Origin: Oligoflexaceae bacterium
Lineage (GTDB): Bacteria > Bdellovibrionota_B > Oligoflexia > Oligoflexales > Oligoflexaceae
NCBI GenBank assembly: GCA_947474445.1
Contig: CANJJY010000279.1
Span: 1 to 6,237, forward strand
DNA: 6,237 nucleotides
Reading direction: 5' to 3'
Both the position numbers and the translations under genes were made by a program. The notes below the pieces were generated by a model, which made no database searches, had not been told where the DNA came from, and saw only the letters and a list, made by a program, of their open reading frames with translations. Shown here piece by piece: positions 1 to 4,765 of the stretch (within the stretch, counting starts at the first letter, position 1; each line of letters opens with the position of its first letter).

Positions 1-190
1 AGGAAAAGAGAGAGGCGGCGATGAACAGGAGGGTGTCGACGCTGAGCATCTCGTCGGCATAGGTTTTAGCACCCGTGCGCATCACACTGAACAAGGTGAT
101 GACGGTAATACACACTCCAATCATCGTCGTCGAACCACTGAAGATATGATGCGCGATAGAACTACGATTGTTCTTTTGATTTTCGGACAT
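1..190 (-). CDS. Small membrane protein, N-terminal part only
   Basis: The reverse strand reads an open frame from ATG at 190 to the window edge, giving 63 residues beginning MSENQKNNRSSIAHHIFSGS. A GAGG ribosome-binding motif lies a few bases upstream. A polar N-terminus of about 16 residues is followed by a hydrophobic stretch, roughly residues 22-37, containing MIGVCITVITLFSV. A short polar linker with YADEM follows, then a second hydrophobic stretch from about residue 51 (VDTLLFIAASLF) that runs off the window. This two-helix layout resembles small uncharacterised inner-membrane proteins of proteobacteria with a G-V-C-x-T-V-I core; that resemblance is from memory. No catalytic motif is visible. 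The function is unknown. It is divergent from the secreted-protein gene at 562. Confidence 0.75.
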   Translation of the reverse strand, partial: MSENQKNNRSSIAHHIFSGSTTMIGVCITVITLFSVMRTGAKTYADEMLSVDTLLFIAASLFS

Positions 191-325
191 CCAAGCCTCT
201 TCAAATGAAAAAAAGTGAAATTAGAGAATGGGGGATCACCTCAAAAGGCGGTCTCTTCGCGGCTTGTCGTAAAAAATAATAATCATCTCTTCCTAACCAA
301 GCTTAGATTCTGTTTGGCTTTCCTG

Positions 326-337
326 ACTCATATGAGT
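326..337. repeat. Perfect 12-bp palindrome ACTCATATGAGT
   Basis: ACTCATATGAGT is its own reverse complement and sits about 140 bp upstream of the minus-strand membrane-protein start. A related sequence, ATGAGCATATCA, follows within 5 bases. A dimeric regulator could bind here, but no regulator is known and a palindrome of this length can occur by chance. Confidence 0.3.
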
Positions 338-464
338 TGAAATGAGCATATCAGAGCGGCAACCTGTTTATCACGAAAAATTGGCCACTCAATCGCCTCT
401 GCGCATGATACTGCCATCCACCGCCAATTATGCTCCCGCTTCAGGCCGCTGGGGCGAATCATCT

Positions 465-510
465 ATTTGATGAGTGTGATTAAATTTGAATCATTTTGTA
501 TCGATTTGAA
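465..510 (+). promoter_or_regulatory. Three phased ATTTGA repeats with a 17-bp dyad
   Basis: ATTTGA occurs at 465-470, 484-489 and 504-509, so start-to-start spacings are 19 and 20 bp, about two helical turns. The last two copies extend to ATTTGAA. The middle copy lies inside a dyad at 477-493 (TGATT...AATCA, 7 of 8 pairs matching around the centre). The block ends about 50 bp before the start of the secreted-protein gene, where an operator or activator array would be expected. It is a sequence pattern only; no binding protein is identified. Confidence 0.35.
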
Positions 511-561
511 AAAGCCATCGTGCTAGAAAAAATGAAGACTCATTTGTGAAAGGGAATTACC

Positions 562-1155
562 ATGATGAAACCAGTTTTACTTGCTTCTTTGCTTCTAGGA
601 CTTTCTGCTTCTGCTTGGGCTAACGACGAAGTGCAGGATCGACGCTTTCAAGGTGCCGGGCACAGCAGCCATGCCGGCAAGAGCATGGGTGGTCTGGAAT
701 ACGGCAAGCATGTCTTGAACAGTCAAAAGAAAGCCCATGGCCTGCCTTATAAAGATTCATTTGGCGAAACCGTTTATGGCAACTCGGGTGGCTACGGTGG
801 ATATGCGAAAGGCCATTATGCAGGCGGCGGCAGTATCCTAGCCAAAGGCCATCAAGTTGGTCAGTATTGTCTGCAAAATCCATACGCTGCTGCTTGCCGC
901 GATGATAATAACGGCCCAGGCGTCGCGCCTAGCCGGCCTGCGGCCCAGCCAGCTAGCGGCAATCTCGTGGCGGTTGGCGATAAATTCTTTCCCGCTTGTA
1001 GCAGTCCTGCCGTCGATGAAGATGGTGACAGCTGGGGCTGGGAAAATAACACCAGCTGCAAAGTTGTGTACTCCTACTGCAGCAGTGCAGATTCTGATGT
1101 AGATGGCGACGGCTGGGGCTGGGAAAACAACCAGTCTTGTGTTGTGGGCAACTAA
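562..1155 (+). CDS. Secreted Gly/His-rich protein with two C-terminal DxDGDxWGWENNxSC repeats
   Basis: The 197-residue product starts at ATG 562, with AGGGA ending 6-7 bases upstream. ATG 565 is an alternative only one codon in. Residues 1-20 form a signal peptide (hydrophobic LLASLLLGLSASAWA, probable cleavage after Ala20), so the protein is exported to the periplasm or beyond. Residues about 21-102 are polar and rich in Gly, His, Tyr and Lys, including GGYGGYAKGHYAGGG. A Pro/Ala linker (about 119-133) precedes two repeats at about 142-169 and 170-195. Each repeat has a Cys pair 20 residues apart (Cys146/166 and Cys173/193), acidic residues that could bind calcium, and WGWENN-x-SC. A third Cys pair is 103/112. 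The repeat resembles Trp/Cys modules attached to secreted polysaccharide-degrading enzymes (CBM10-like), known to me from memory. Here no catalytic domain is attached, so a surface or carbohydrate-binding role is inference. A long hairpin follows the stop. Confidence 0.85.
   Translation: MMKPVLLASLLLGLSASAWANDEVQDRRFQGAGHSSHAGKSMGGLEYGKHVLNSQKKAHGLPYKDSFGETVYGNSGGYGGYAKGHYAGGGSILAKGHQVGQYCLQNPYAAACRDDNNGPGVAPSRPAAQPASGNLVAVGDKFFPACSSPAVDEDGDSWGWENNTSCKVVYSYCSSADSDVDGDGWGWENNQSCVVGN
985..1146 (+). repeat. Tandem duplication encoding two WGWENN modules
   Basis: The core of the first module, starting at 1021, recurs 81 bp later at 1102, equal to 27 codons. The 16 bases gctggggctgggaaaa are identical in both copies while neighbouring third positions differ. 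This suggests an internal duplication followed by divergence under selection for the protein motif, with the Cys, Asp, Trp and Asn positions retained. Confidence 0.75.
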
Positions 1156-1171
1156 GTCCAAAGTGGGAGAT

Positions 1172-1199
1172 GGGGAAGAGATCGTTTGATCTCTTTCTC
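1172..1199 (+). terminator. Hairpin after the secreted-protein gene, possible terminator
   Basis: AAGAGATC (1176-1183) pairs perfectly with GATCTCTT (1188-1195) around a GTTT loop. Four further G-C or G-U pairs extend the stem to 12 bp (1172-1199). It starts 17 bases after the stop at 1155. No run of T follows it, so it is not a textbook intrinsic terminator. It could instead protect the 3' end of the message or work with another factor. Confidence 0.4.
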
Positions 1200-1259
1200 G
1201 ACTCGCGACGGGGCGCGGTAGCAAGGGAAGATCTTTAGGAAAAGCGTCAGATACGCGAA

Positions 1260-1296
1260 CACCCTAGCGGCCATGCAAAGCACAGCAGCTAGGGTG
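1260..1296. terminator. Hairpin between convergent genes
   Basis: CACCCTAGC (1260-1268) pairs with GCTAGGGTG (1288-1296), a perfect 9-bp stem with a 19-base loop that may contain an inner TGC-aaa-GCA stem. It lies 18 bases beyond the stop of the minus-strand lipoprotein gene and could end transcription from that side. Neither strand shows a strong T-tract after the stem, so the terminator call is tentative. Confidence 0.4.
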
Positions 1297-1314
1297 AAAT
1301 AAAACCACTTCTAA

Positions 1315-1914
1315 TTAATCAACTTTTTTCAGGTCAACGCAGTTGATTTCTTCTTTGTCTTCTTGGTTGTCGATAAAGGCAACTTGAACCGTACCGCTCT
1401 TGATGTGAGCCGAAGTCAGGATGCCGGCAAAGGCCTTAGTTTCGAATTTGAAATAAGAGCGATTGATCAATCCAAATACACCAGTCACTGTTGTAAAGTT
1501 GAATTGACCTGTCTGGTCGACAACTACATTGCCGTTGGCGCCATTCTTCAAAAATTCTTGCGTAATATAAACTGGATAGCCGTTAAGGGCCGGATCACTC
1601 GGAACGCTCAAGCTAGCCGTGAGTTCGGCAGAAGCTTCTCCGGAAGGGACGCCAACGGAAGCATAGTGGGGGGTGATAATCTTCGCCACTGTCAACAGAC
1701 AAGTCTTGCGGGTCTTGAAAGTGATGCCTTTCCAAGTACCGATCATTTTATTAGCTTTGTCACCAAGTGTGTCAGTCAGTTTCAAAGTACCAGCTGGTGC
1801 GGCAGCAGGAGCAGCAGCCGTTTCAGAAGCAGGAGAACTTTTCTTAGGGGCGCAAGCAACTATGGCGAGGATCGACAGCAAGATGAGGGCGGAAGACTTC
1901 TTTGAGACGAGCAT
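1315..1914 (-). CDS. Small lipoprotein of unknown function
   Basis: The gene encodes 199 residues from ATG 1914. AAAGGA ends 6 bases upstream of this ATG; a GTG seven codons further out (1935) extends the frame but places the ribosome site inside the coding region, so I reject it. The N-terminus is a lipoprotein signal: MLVSKKS, a hydrophobic core (about 9-20), and lipobox I18-V19-A20 before Cys21, to be lipidated. Residue +2 is Ala, which would favour outer-membrane sorting by the E. coli rule. An Ala/Pro/Ser-rich tether (about 22-42) leads to a globular part with a GTWKG motif at 59-63 and mainly beta-type composition. Cys72 and Cys192 could form a disulfide tying the two ends of the domain. 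The GTWKG start is reminiscent of lipocalin-like barrels, but that is weak. It converges on the secreted WGWENN gene. Confidence 0.85.
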   Translation of the reverse strand: MLVSKKSSALILLSILAIVACAPKKSSPASETAAAPAAAPAGTLKLTDTLGDKANKMIGTWKGITFKTRKTCLLTVAKIITPHYASVGVPSGEASAELTASLSVPSDPALNGYPVYITQEFLKNGANGNVVVDQTGQFNFTTVTGVFGLINRSYFKFETKAFAGILTSAHIKSGTVQVAFIDNQEDKEEINCVDLKKVD

Positions 1915-1920
1915 TTGATT

Positions 1921-1926
1921 TCCTTT
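1921..1926 (-). promoter_or_regulatory. Ribosome binding site setting the lipoprotein start
   Basis: The minus strand reads AAAGGA here, followed by 6 bases and ATG at 1914. The same AAAGGA motif with a 6-base gap precedes the aminopeptidase gene, which supports this ATG over the GTG at 1935. Confidence 0.7.
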
Positions 1927-2161
1927 GATTTGCACGAGACGCCCACGATGGGCGAGTCTAACTTTGCAGTTAGCGTGCCCACTGGTAAGCTGCCGTTTCT
2001 AATACGCGTTCCTTTTTGCAAACTGTCCAGAATCCTGACATCTATGCAAAATGAGCGATAGAGGCCTCGCCATCAATGGCGAGAATCTATTATTTATTGA
2101 GTTGTTAAGACGATTTAGTAAGCAAGTGGAAAGAGAGGGGGGTGCCGGTGAATGGGCTGGG

Positions 2162-2202
2162 ACCGCGGCTTTTGAGGAGAGGGAAAAGGCTAAAGCCGCG
2201 GT
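2162..2202 (-). terminator. Strong hairpin beyond the PilZ gene
   Basis: ACCGCGGCTTT (2162-2172) pairs perfectly with AAAGCCGCGGT (2192-2202), an 11-bp GC-rich stem with a 19-base loop. It begins about 58 bases after the PilZ stop on the minus strand, where a terminator would be expected. The minus strand continues with CCCAGCCC rather than T residues, so it lacks the U-tract of an intrinsic terminator. Only three T follow the stem on the plus strand. Confidence 0.4.
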
Positions 2203-2260
2203 TTAAAATGCAAAGAAATTTATTGGCATTTTACTTCGATCGCCCCTTGCTCTGGCCCAT

Positions 2261-3004
2261 CTAGCATCCACCGCGCAACTTTTCATAGACCCGTTTAATC
2301 GAAGCGACGTGTGGACCATCTTGGATCAAGGCTCCGACCAAGATTTGCATCGCCTGTTTTAAAACGAGCGGATCCGGGCTGACGTCAGTCAGCATGCGCG
2401 TCGCCACTCCGTCCTCGTCAAAGGACCGGCCCGTGACGAGGACCTGGTCTCGCAGGCGAATCTCGTGATAGATCTTGTGATTGCGGAAGGTCATGTGAAA
2501 ATTAAGGGGCCCGTTCGTGGCGTTTTCAAGAAAGAGATCGACCGGGCCATCGCCACGGAGCGCAACTTGGTAGCGGCTGCTGAATGCGGCGTTGAGATAG
2601 GCGGTATCGATCGCTGACATGCTTTCGCCGGCCCGCAGGTTTTCGAGAAAGGGCCGCAGAAACTTGAGTGTTTCTTCCGTGTCGTGAACGAATTGAAAGC
2701 CGAAGATTCCGCTATCTTCGCGGACTTTCTTGGCTTTAAATGGGCAAGCTTCACCTTGCAAATGCAGGGTACCCGCGATGATGCTGAGATCATCAGGAGA
2801 GGTCTTTTCCATCGACTGAACCAGCGCAAATCCCCCATAACTGAGATTTTGGAGACGCAGGGCTTGGCCATCCTTCCACGAGATGGTGAGAAGATCGAAG
2901 TCCTGGAGTCGATGGCGTTGATGCAGGCGGCTCTCTTTGAGAGTCTGCGCGGTGGCTTCTGGGGAGGCCGAACCCCGGAACAAGCGATCGAAAAAAGATC
3001 CCAC
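2261..3004 (-). CDS. PilZ-domain protein, probable cyclic-di-GMP receptor
   Basis: The frame encodes 247 residues from GTG 3004, or 255 from ATG 3028. I chose GTG 3004 because AAAGGA (3012-3017) ends 7 bases before it. The same motif is only one base from ATG 3010, and ATG 3028 has no ribosome site. Counting from the GTG, R26-LHQ-R30 matches the RxxxR motif, and N53-L-S-Y-G-G58 matches (D/N)xSxxG 23 residues later. These are the two c-di-GMP-binding motifs of PilZ domains at normal spacing. The domain runs from about 24 to 120 and ends near GIFGFQFV. No signal peptide or membrane helix is seen, so it is probably cytoplasmic. Residues about 125-247 form a second segment that I do not recognise; it may be a partner-binding or output module. 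No motility or pilus genes are adjacent, so the process it controls cannot be read here. Confidence 0.8.
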   Translation of the reverse strand: MGSFFDRLFRGSASPEATAQTLKESRLHQRHRLQDFDLLTISWKDGQALRLQNLSYGGFALVQSMEKTSPDDLSIIAGTLHLQGEACPFKAKKVREDSGIFGFQFVHDTEETLKFLRPFLENLRAGESMSAIDTAYLNAAFSSRYQVALRGDGPVDLFLENATNGPLNFHMTFRNHKIYHEIRLRDQVLVTGRSFDEDGVATRMLTDVSPDPLVLKQAMQILVGALIQDGPHVASIKRVYEKLRGGC

Positions 3005-3011
3005 GTTCATA

Positions 3012-3017
3012 TCCTTT
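3012..3017 (-). promoter_or_regulatory. Ribosome binding site deciding the PilZ gene start
   Basis: AAAGGA on the minus strand is 7 bases before GTG 3004 and only 1 base before ATG 3010. It lies inside the frame if ATG 3028 is used. This favours the GTG start, shortening the protein by 8 residues. Confidence 0.5.
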
Positions 3018-3174
3018 ATTTGAGCCATTAAGTGAAGGTGTGTGCGAAGGTCTATTCTACCAAAGCCTCATTGTTGCGTCACTATTCTGCGTTCGAGCGT
3101 GAGCAAGCCCCGGACTGAATAAATAAATTTAAGTTATATCTTCAAAATTCTGATAGGCGGGCTTAAAGGTTTCT

Positions 3175-3196
3175 AATGATTATTATAATGGTCATT
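3175..3196. promoter_or_regulatory. 22-bp dyad carrying TATAAT on both strands
   Basis: AATGA-tt-ATTATAAT-gg-TCATT is a 22-bp imperfect palindrome with only the tt/gg positions unmatched. The centre reads TATAAT on the plus strand (3184-3189) and on the minus strand (3187 to 3182). On the minus strand TTGTTC lies exactly 17 bp upstream of that TATAAT, so this may be a promoter for the PilZ gene with a leader of about 170 bases. The AT-rich dyad also loosely resembles Fur-type boxes. It could equally be a weak AT-rich hairpin at the end of the 3216-3434 gene. Confidence 0.35.
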
Positions 3197-3215
3197 TTAA
3201 GGATGAACAATGACT

Positions 3216-3434
3216 TTAGACCCTGGACACCCATGCGATCAGCCGCAGGATCAAGATCGTAAAATCGCCTTCATAAGGAATGGGGGCGAGCAGAAGTCCT
3301 AGGCCTAACATGAGGCTGAAACTTAGTTTGCGAGGCAGGCCTTTGAAGCGACGATGCAGCGCGGCTGTAAAAAGGGCGGCGAAAAGAGAGAGAAAGAGGG
3401 TATAGCCGAGCAGAATCAAAAATACCATGCGCAT
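3216..3434 (-). CDS. 72-residue two-helix membrane protein
   Basis: The frame starts at ATG 3434 with GAGGG ending 7 bases upstream; the ATG two codons later is too far from that site. Residues 4-26 form a hydrophobic helix (MVFLILLGYTLFLSLF core). A basic loop HRRFKGLPRK at 27-36 follows, then a second helix at about 38-52 and an amphipathic or third hydrophobic stretch at 57-70. By the positive-inside rule the HRRFKGLPRK loop faces the cytoplasm. The gene begins 39 bp after the stop of the exported peroxidase-like protein gene on the same strand, so the two are probably co-transcribed and may work together at the membrane. I do not recognise the family. It is unlikely to be a shadow because hydrophobicity, ribosome site and operon spacing all agree. 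Confidence 0.65.
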   Translation of the reverse strand: MRMVFLILLGYTLFLSLFAALFTAALHRRFKGLPRKLSFSLMLGLGLLLAPIPYEGDFTILILRLIAWVSRV

Positions 3435-3473
3435 CCTAGAACCCTCTTTTCGCCGTCAAAAGATCGAAAACGA

Positions 3474-4235
3474 TTACTTGTTAATGGGGAGAAACGGATT
3501 GCCGATCGTCTTAGGAAGTTCCGCAAAAAACAGGCGCTCAACGTCGGAGTAATCGATATATCCACGGCGGTTGCCGCCGAGGAAGGTGTAGATCAATCCG
3601 ATTTCGATCGTCCCGGCCGAGGTGTTCTGTACACCCTGAGCAGCACAGATATTCAGTTTAACAGCTTCGAGATCAGAATACTTGAGATGACCGTCAGCAT
3701 CGGCCCGCTGAGAAAGGGCGGCCAAGGTTTGAGCGCGCACCGTATCGCTCACTTCGGTTCCACCTTTGGCAAAGGTCAGACCGCAATCATGAGCAATCCC
3801 AAGAGCTGTGTGCAAGGATTCGACGTTTACGTTACCTTGTGTCGTCGTTCCCTCGGTCAACTGGCCTGCAGAAACTGCCGTGGCAACTCCACCGCAGCCG
3901 GCGATGATACAACCGAACTCGCGAGCGAAGGCAGTAATCTTCAAGACGCTGACGGTCAGGGGCGACTGTTCCTTTTTATCCGCATCGTAAATCCCGGCTC
4001 GCTCGAGCAGACGATGGAAGGGGCAGAGGATCTTCTTATTTTCTGGTTGTGTGCTGCCTTCTTCAATCTGGGGGTATTTGCTTACTAAGGCTTCGCGCGA
4101 CAGGCCAAAGCCATCGGGTTTGAGGTCGGTGTTATCAGCGGCTCTCAGGGATCCCATGCTGATACCGAAGAGGAGTGTCGCGCTTGATGCGAATCGAAGG
4201 CCACGTTGAAGCAGAGACTGAAGCGATGAATTCAT
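3474..4235 (-). CDS. Exported protein, tentative family 2 (chloroperoxidase-like) heme-thiolate peroxidase
   Basis: The product has 253 residues. ATG 4235 is preceded by AGGAG with a 6-7 base gap, a strong ribosome site. Residues 1-33 look like a signal peptide: basic N-region, hydrophobic core (about 16-29), cleavage near RAA-D34. Several features recall fungal and bacterial family 2 peroxidases. CPFHRLLERAGIYD (71-84) could correspond to the PCP-x-LN-x-LA-x-HG segment, whose Cys binds heme; here that would be Cys71. A helix with TVSVLKITAFA follows. LHTALGIAHDCGLTF (141-155) sits where the family has its EHD-x-S-x-S/T-R segment, with His149-Asp150 kept but Glu replaced by Ala148. DYSDVERLFFAELPKTIG (228-245) resembles the C-terminal V-x-x-F-F-x-E-R-x-P-x-x-x-G stretch. 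This alignment is by eye, and the missing acid-base Glu leaves activity uncertain. Other cysteines are 109, 114, 151 and 197. The small membrane protein at 3434 follows in the same transcript. Confidence 0.8.
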   Translation of the reverse strand: MNSSLQSLLQRGLRFASSATLLFGISMGSLRAADNTDLKPDGFGLSREALVSKYPQIEEGSTQPENKKILCPFHRLLERAGIYDADKKEQSPLTVSVLKITAFAREFGCIIAGCGGVATAVSAGQLTEGTTTQGNVNVESLHTALGIAHDCGLTFAKGGTEVSDTVRAQTLAALSQRADADGHLKYSDLEAVKLNICAAQGVQNTSAGTIEIGLIYTFLGGNRRGYIDYSDVERLFFAELPKTIGNPFLPINK

Positions 4236-4251
4236 AAAGTTCTCCTGGTGT

Positions 4252-4276
4252 AAAATCTGTGAGACAAACAGATTTT
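4252..4276 (-). promoter_or_regulatory. Leader hairpin just upstream of the ribosome site of the exported protein gene
   Basis: AAAATCTGT (4252-4260) pairs with ACAGATTTT (4268-4276) around a 7-base loop. On the minus strand the stem is entered through a run of A and leaves through TTTT, then ACACC and the AGGAG that serves the 4235 start. A stem this close to the ribosome site could attenuate transcription or modulate translation. On the plus strand it would look like a terminator, with seven T from 4273 to 4279, that could stop antisense transcription. Confidence 0.4.
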
Positions 4277-4387
4277 TTTAAACCGCGCGTTGAGTCAAGC
4301 ACAGCAAAGTCAGGTGCGGTTGGTCCTGATTGAAACCCCTTTTAACGCAACGGAGCCAATTGCGCAGCCCTGAAATTGTGTATCTTT

Positions 4388-4426
4388 AGAAAATAAGTGA
4401 GGGGCGAGAGGCTTGGCTCTCACTTA
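4388..4426 (-). terminator. Intrinsic terminator on the minus strand with no gene before it
   Basis: On the minus strand TAAGTGAG (4426-4419) pairs with CTCACTTA (4401-4394) across a 17-base loop, immediately followed by TTTTCT (4393-4388). This is the best intrinsic-terminator layout in the window. No minus-strand protein gene lies upstream of it for hundreds of bases, since the aminopeptidase gene runs the other way. It therefore implies either a non-coding transcript or a stop for antisense transcription. Confidence 0.5.
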
Positions 4427-4625
4427 CGAACACCGGCGCCCGCCGCGCGCGTAGGCAGCTTGAATTTTCGATCAAGTTAATTGAAAATTTGAACTCCGAG
4501 CCCATCCAAAATTTCAAACAATGAACGTTTGTACTCATCCCTCACTCATAGGCCCCAGGGTATGCCACCAGCAGTCCTGCTCCGTCCCTGGTCCTATTTA
4601 TTCATGTAATTGTGACATAAATCCT
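4388..4625 (-). ncRNA. Candidate GGA-rich small RNA (CsrB/RsmZ-like idea)
   Basis: Read on the minus strand, 4624 to 4495 contains eight GGA trinucleotides (plus-strand TCC at 4495, 4505, 4538, 4575, 4581, 4585, 4592 and 4622) in about 130 bases, where roughly two are expected by chance. One sits exactly in the loop of AGCA-GGAC-TGCT (4581-4570), itself enclosed by CCAGGG/CCCTGG (4591-4586 with 4560-4555). Two more lie in the loop of TTTGAA/TTCAAA (4518-4513 with 4493-4488). A further 10-bp AT-rich stem (4463-4489) competes with that one. The segment ends in the U-tract hairpin at 4388. GGA in hairpin loops is the hallmark of CsrA/RsmA-sequestering RNAs. No good promoter is visible and the 5' end is a guess. 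Confidence 0.22.
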
Positions 4626-4765
4626 TAACTCTGCCGTGATTTAAGAGGATAGAGCAGCATGGACGAGAGCTTCATGTGGCAAAATCAAGCCAGCCCGGTT
4701 TAAATACGTTTCTTGCTCGCGCAGCAGGAGTTCAGAGGCTAAGGCTCAAAATTAAAGGATAAGCG

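Larger units (their letters stand above)
191..561. other. Divergent intergenic control region
   Basis: This 371-bp stretch lies between two divergent genes and contains no convincing open frame. It becomes AT-rich towards the plus-strand gene. It holds a perfect 12-bp palindrome (326-337), a short inverted repeat TCATC-tattt-GATGA (459-473), a 17-bp dyad (477-493) and three spaced ATTTGA repeats. I could not find a sigma-70 promoter with both elements good enough to call for either gene. Confidence 0.6.
1915..2260. other. Hairpin-rich spacer between PilZ and lipoprotein genes
   Basis: No convincing gene lies in this gap. It holds four inverted repeats: GCCCA-cga-TGGGC at 1941-1953; CTAACT-ttgc-AGTTAG at 1958-1973; CTCGCCA-tcaa-TGGCGAG at 2067-2083 (approximately); and the 11-bp stem at 2162-2202. 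The first two would lie in the leader of the lipoprotein message if it starts upstream of them. The last two lie nearer the 3' end of the PilZ gene. I could not identify a strong promoter for the lipoprotein gene. Confidence 0.5.
4236..4765. other. 530-bp divergent intergenic region
   Basis: No protein gene is supported here. A TTGACT -35-like hexamer lies on the minus strand at 4298-4293 but lacks a matching -10 at normal distance. On the plus strand GTGACA (4612-4617) could be a -35 for the aminopeptidase gene, with only a poor -10 about 17 bp later. The middle holds several hairpins and a GGA-rich minus-strand segment, listed separately. A GC-rich patch at about 4431-4452 lies between them. 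Confidence 0.5.

Noticed and set aside
838..1224. Minus-strand open frame of 128 codons
   Set aside because: It is antisense to the secreted WGWENN gene and overlaps its hairpin; it has no recognisable motif.
1363..1905. Plus-strand open frame of 180 codons
   Set aside because: It is antisense to the lipoprotein gene, which has a clear lipobox and ribosome site.
1933..1935. GTG as the lipoprotein start
   Set aside because: Using it places the AAAGGA ribosome site inside the gene and adds a polar extension before the signal peptide; ATG 1914 fits better.
3029..3215. Possible c-di-GMP riboswitch ahead of the PilZ gene
   Set aside because: I looked for a conserved GEMM-like core in the minus-strand leader and saw no matching motif or paired stems.
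3210..3302. 30-codon plus-strand frame preceded by AAGGAT and a TATAAT
   Set aside because: It overlaps the 3' end of the membrane protein gene in antisense, its sequence is polar and featureless, and the -35 element is poor. A chance frame is more likely, though the ribosome site is well placed.
3354..4088. Long plus-strand open frame of 244 codons
   Set aside because: It lies antisense to the exported protein and membrane protein genes, which have a signal peptide, good ribosome sites and coherent hydrophobicity. The plus frame has no ribosome site and an unstructured, basic N-terminus.
4659..4703. 14-codon frame MDESFMWQNQASPV that might be a leader peptide
   Set aside because: The ribosome site is 10 bases away, the peptide has no run of regulatory codons and no attenuator follows it before the aminopeptidase gene.
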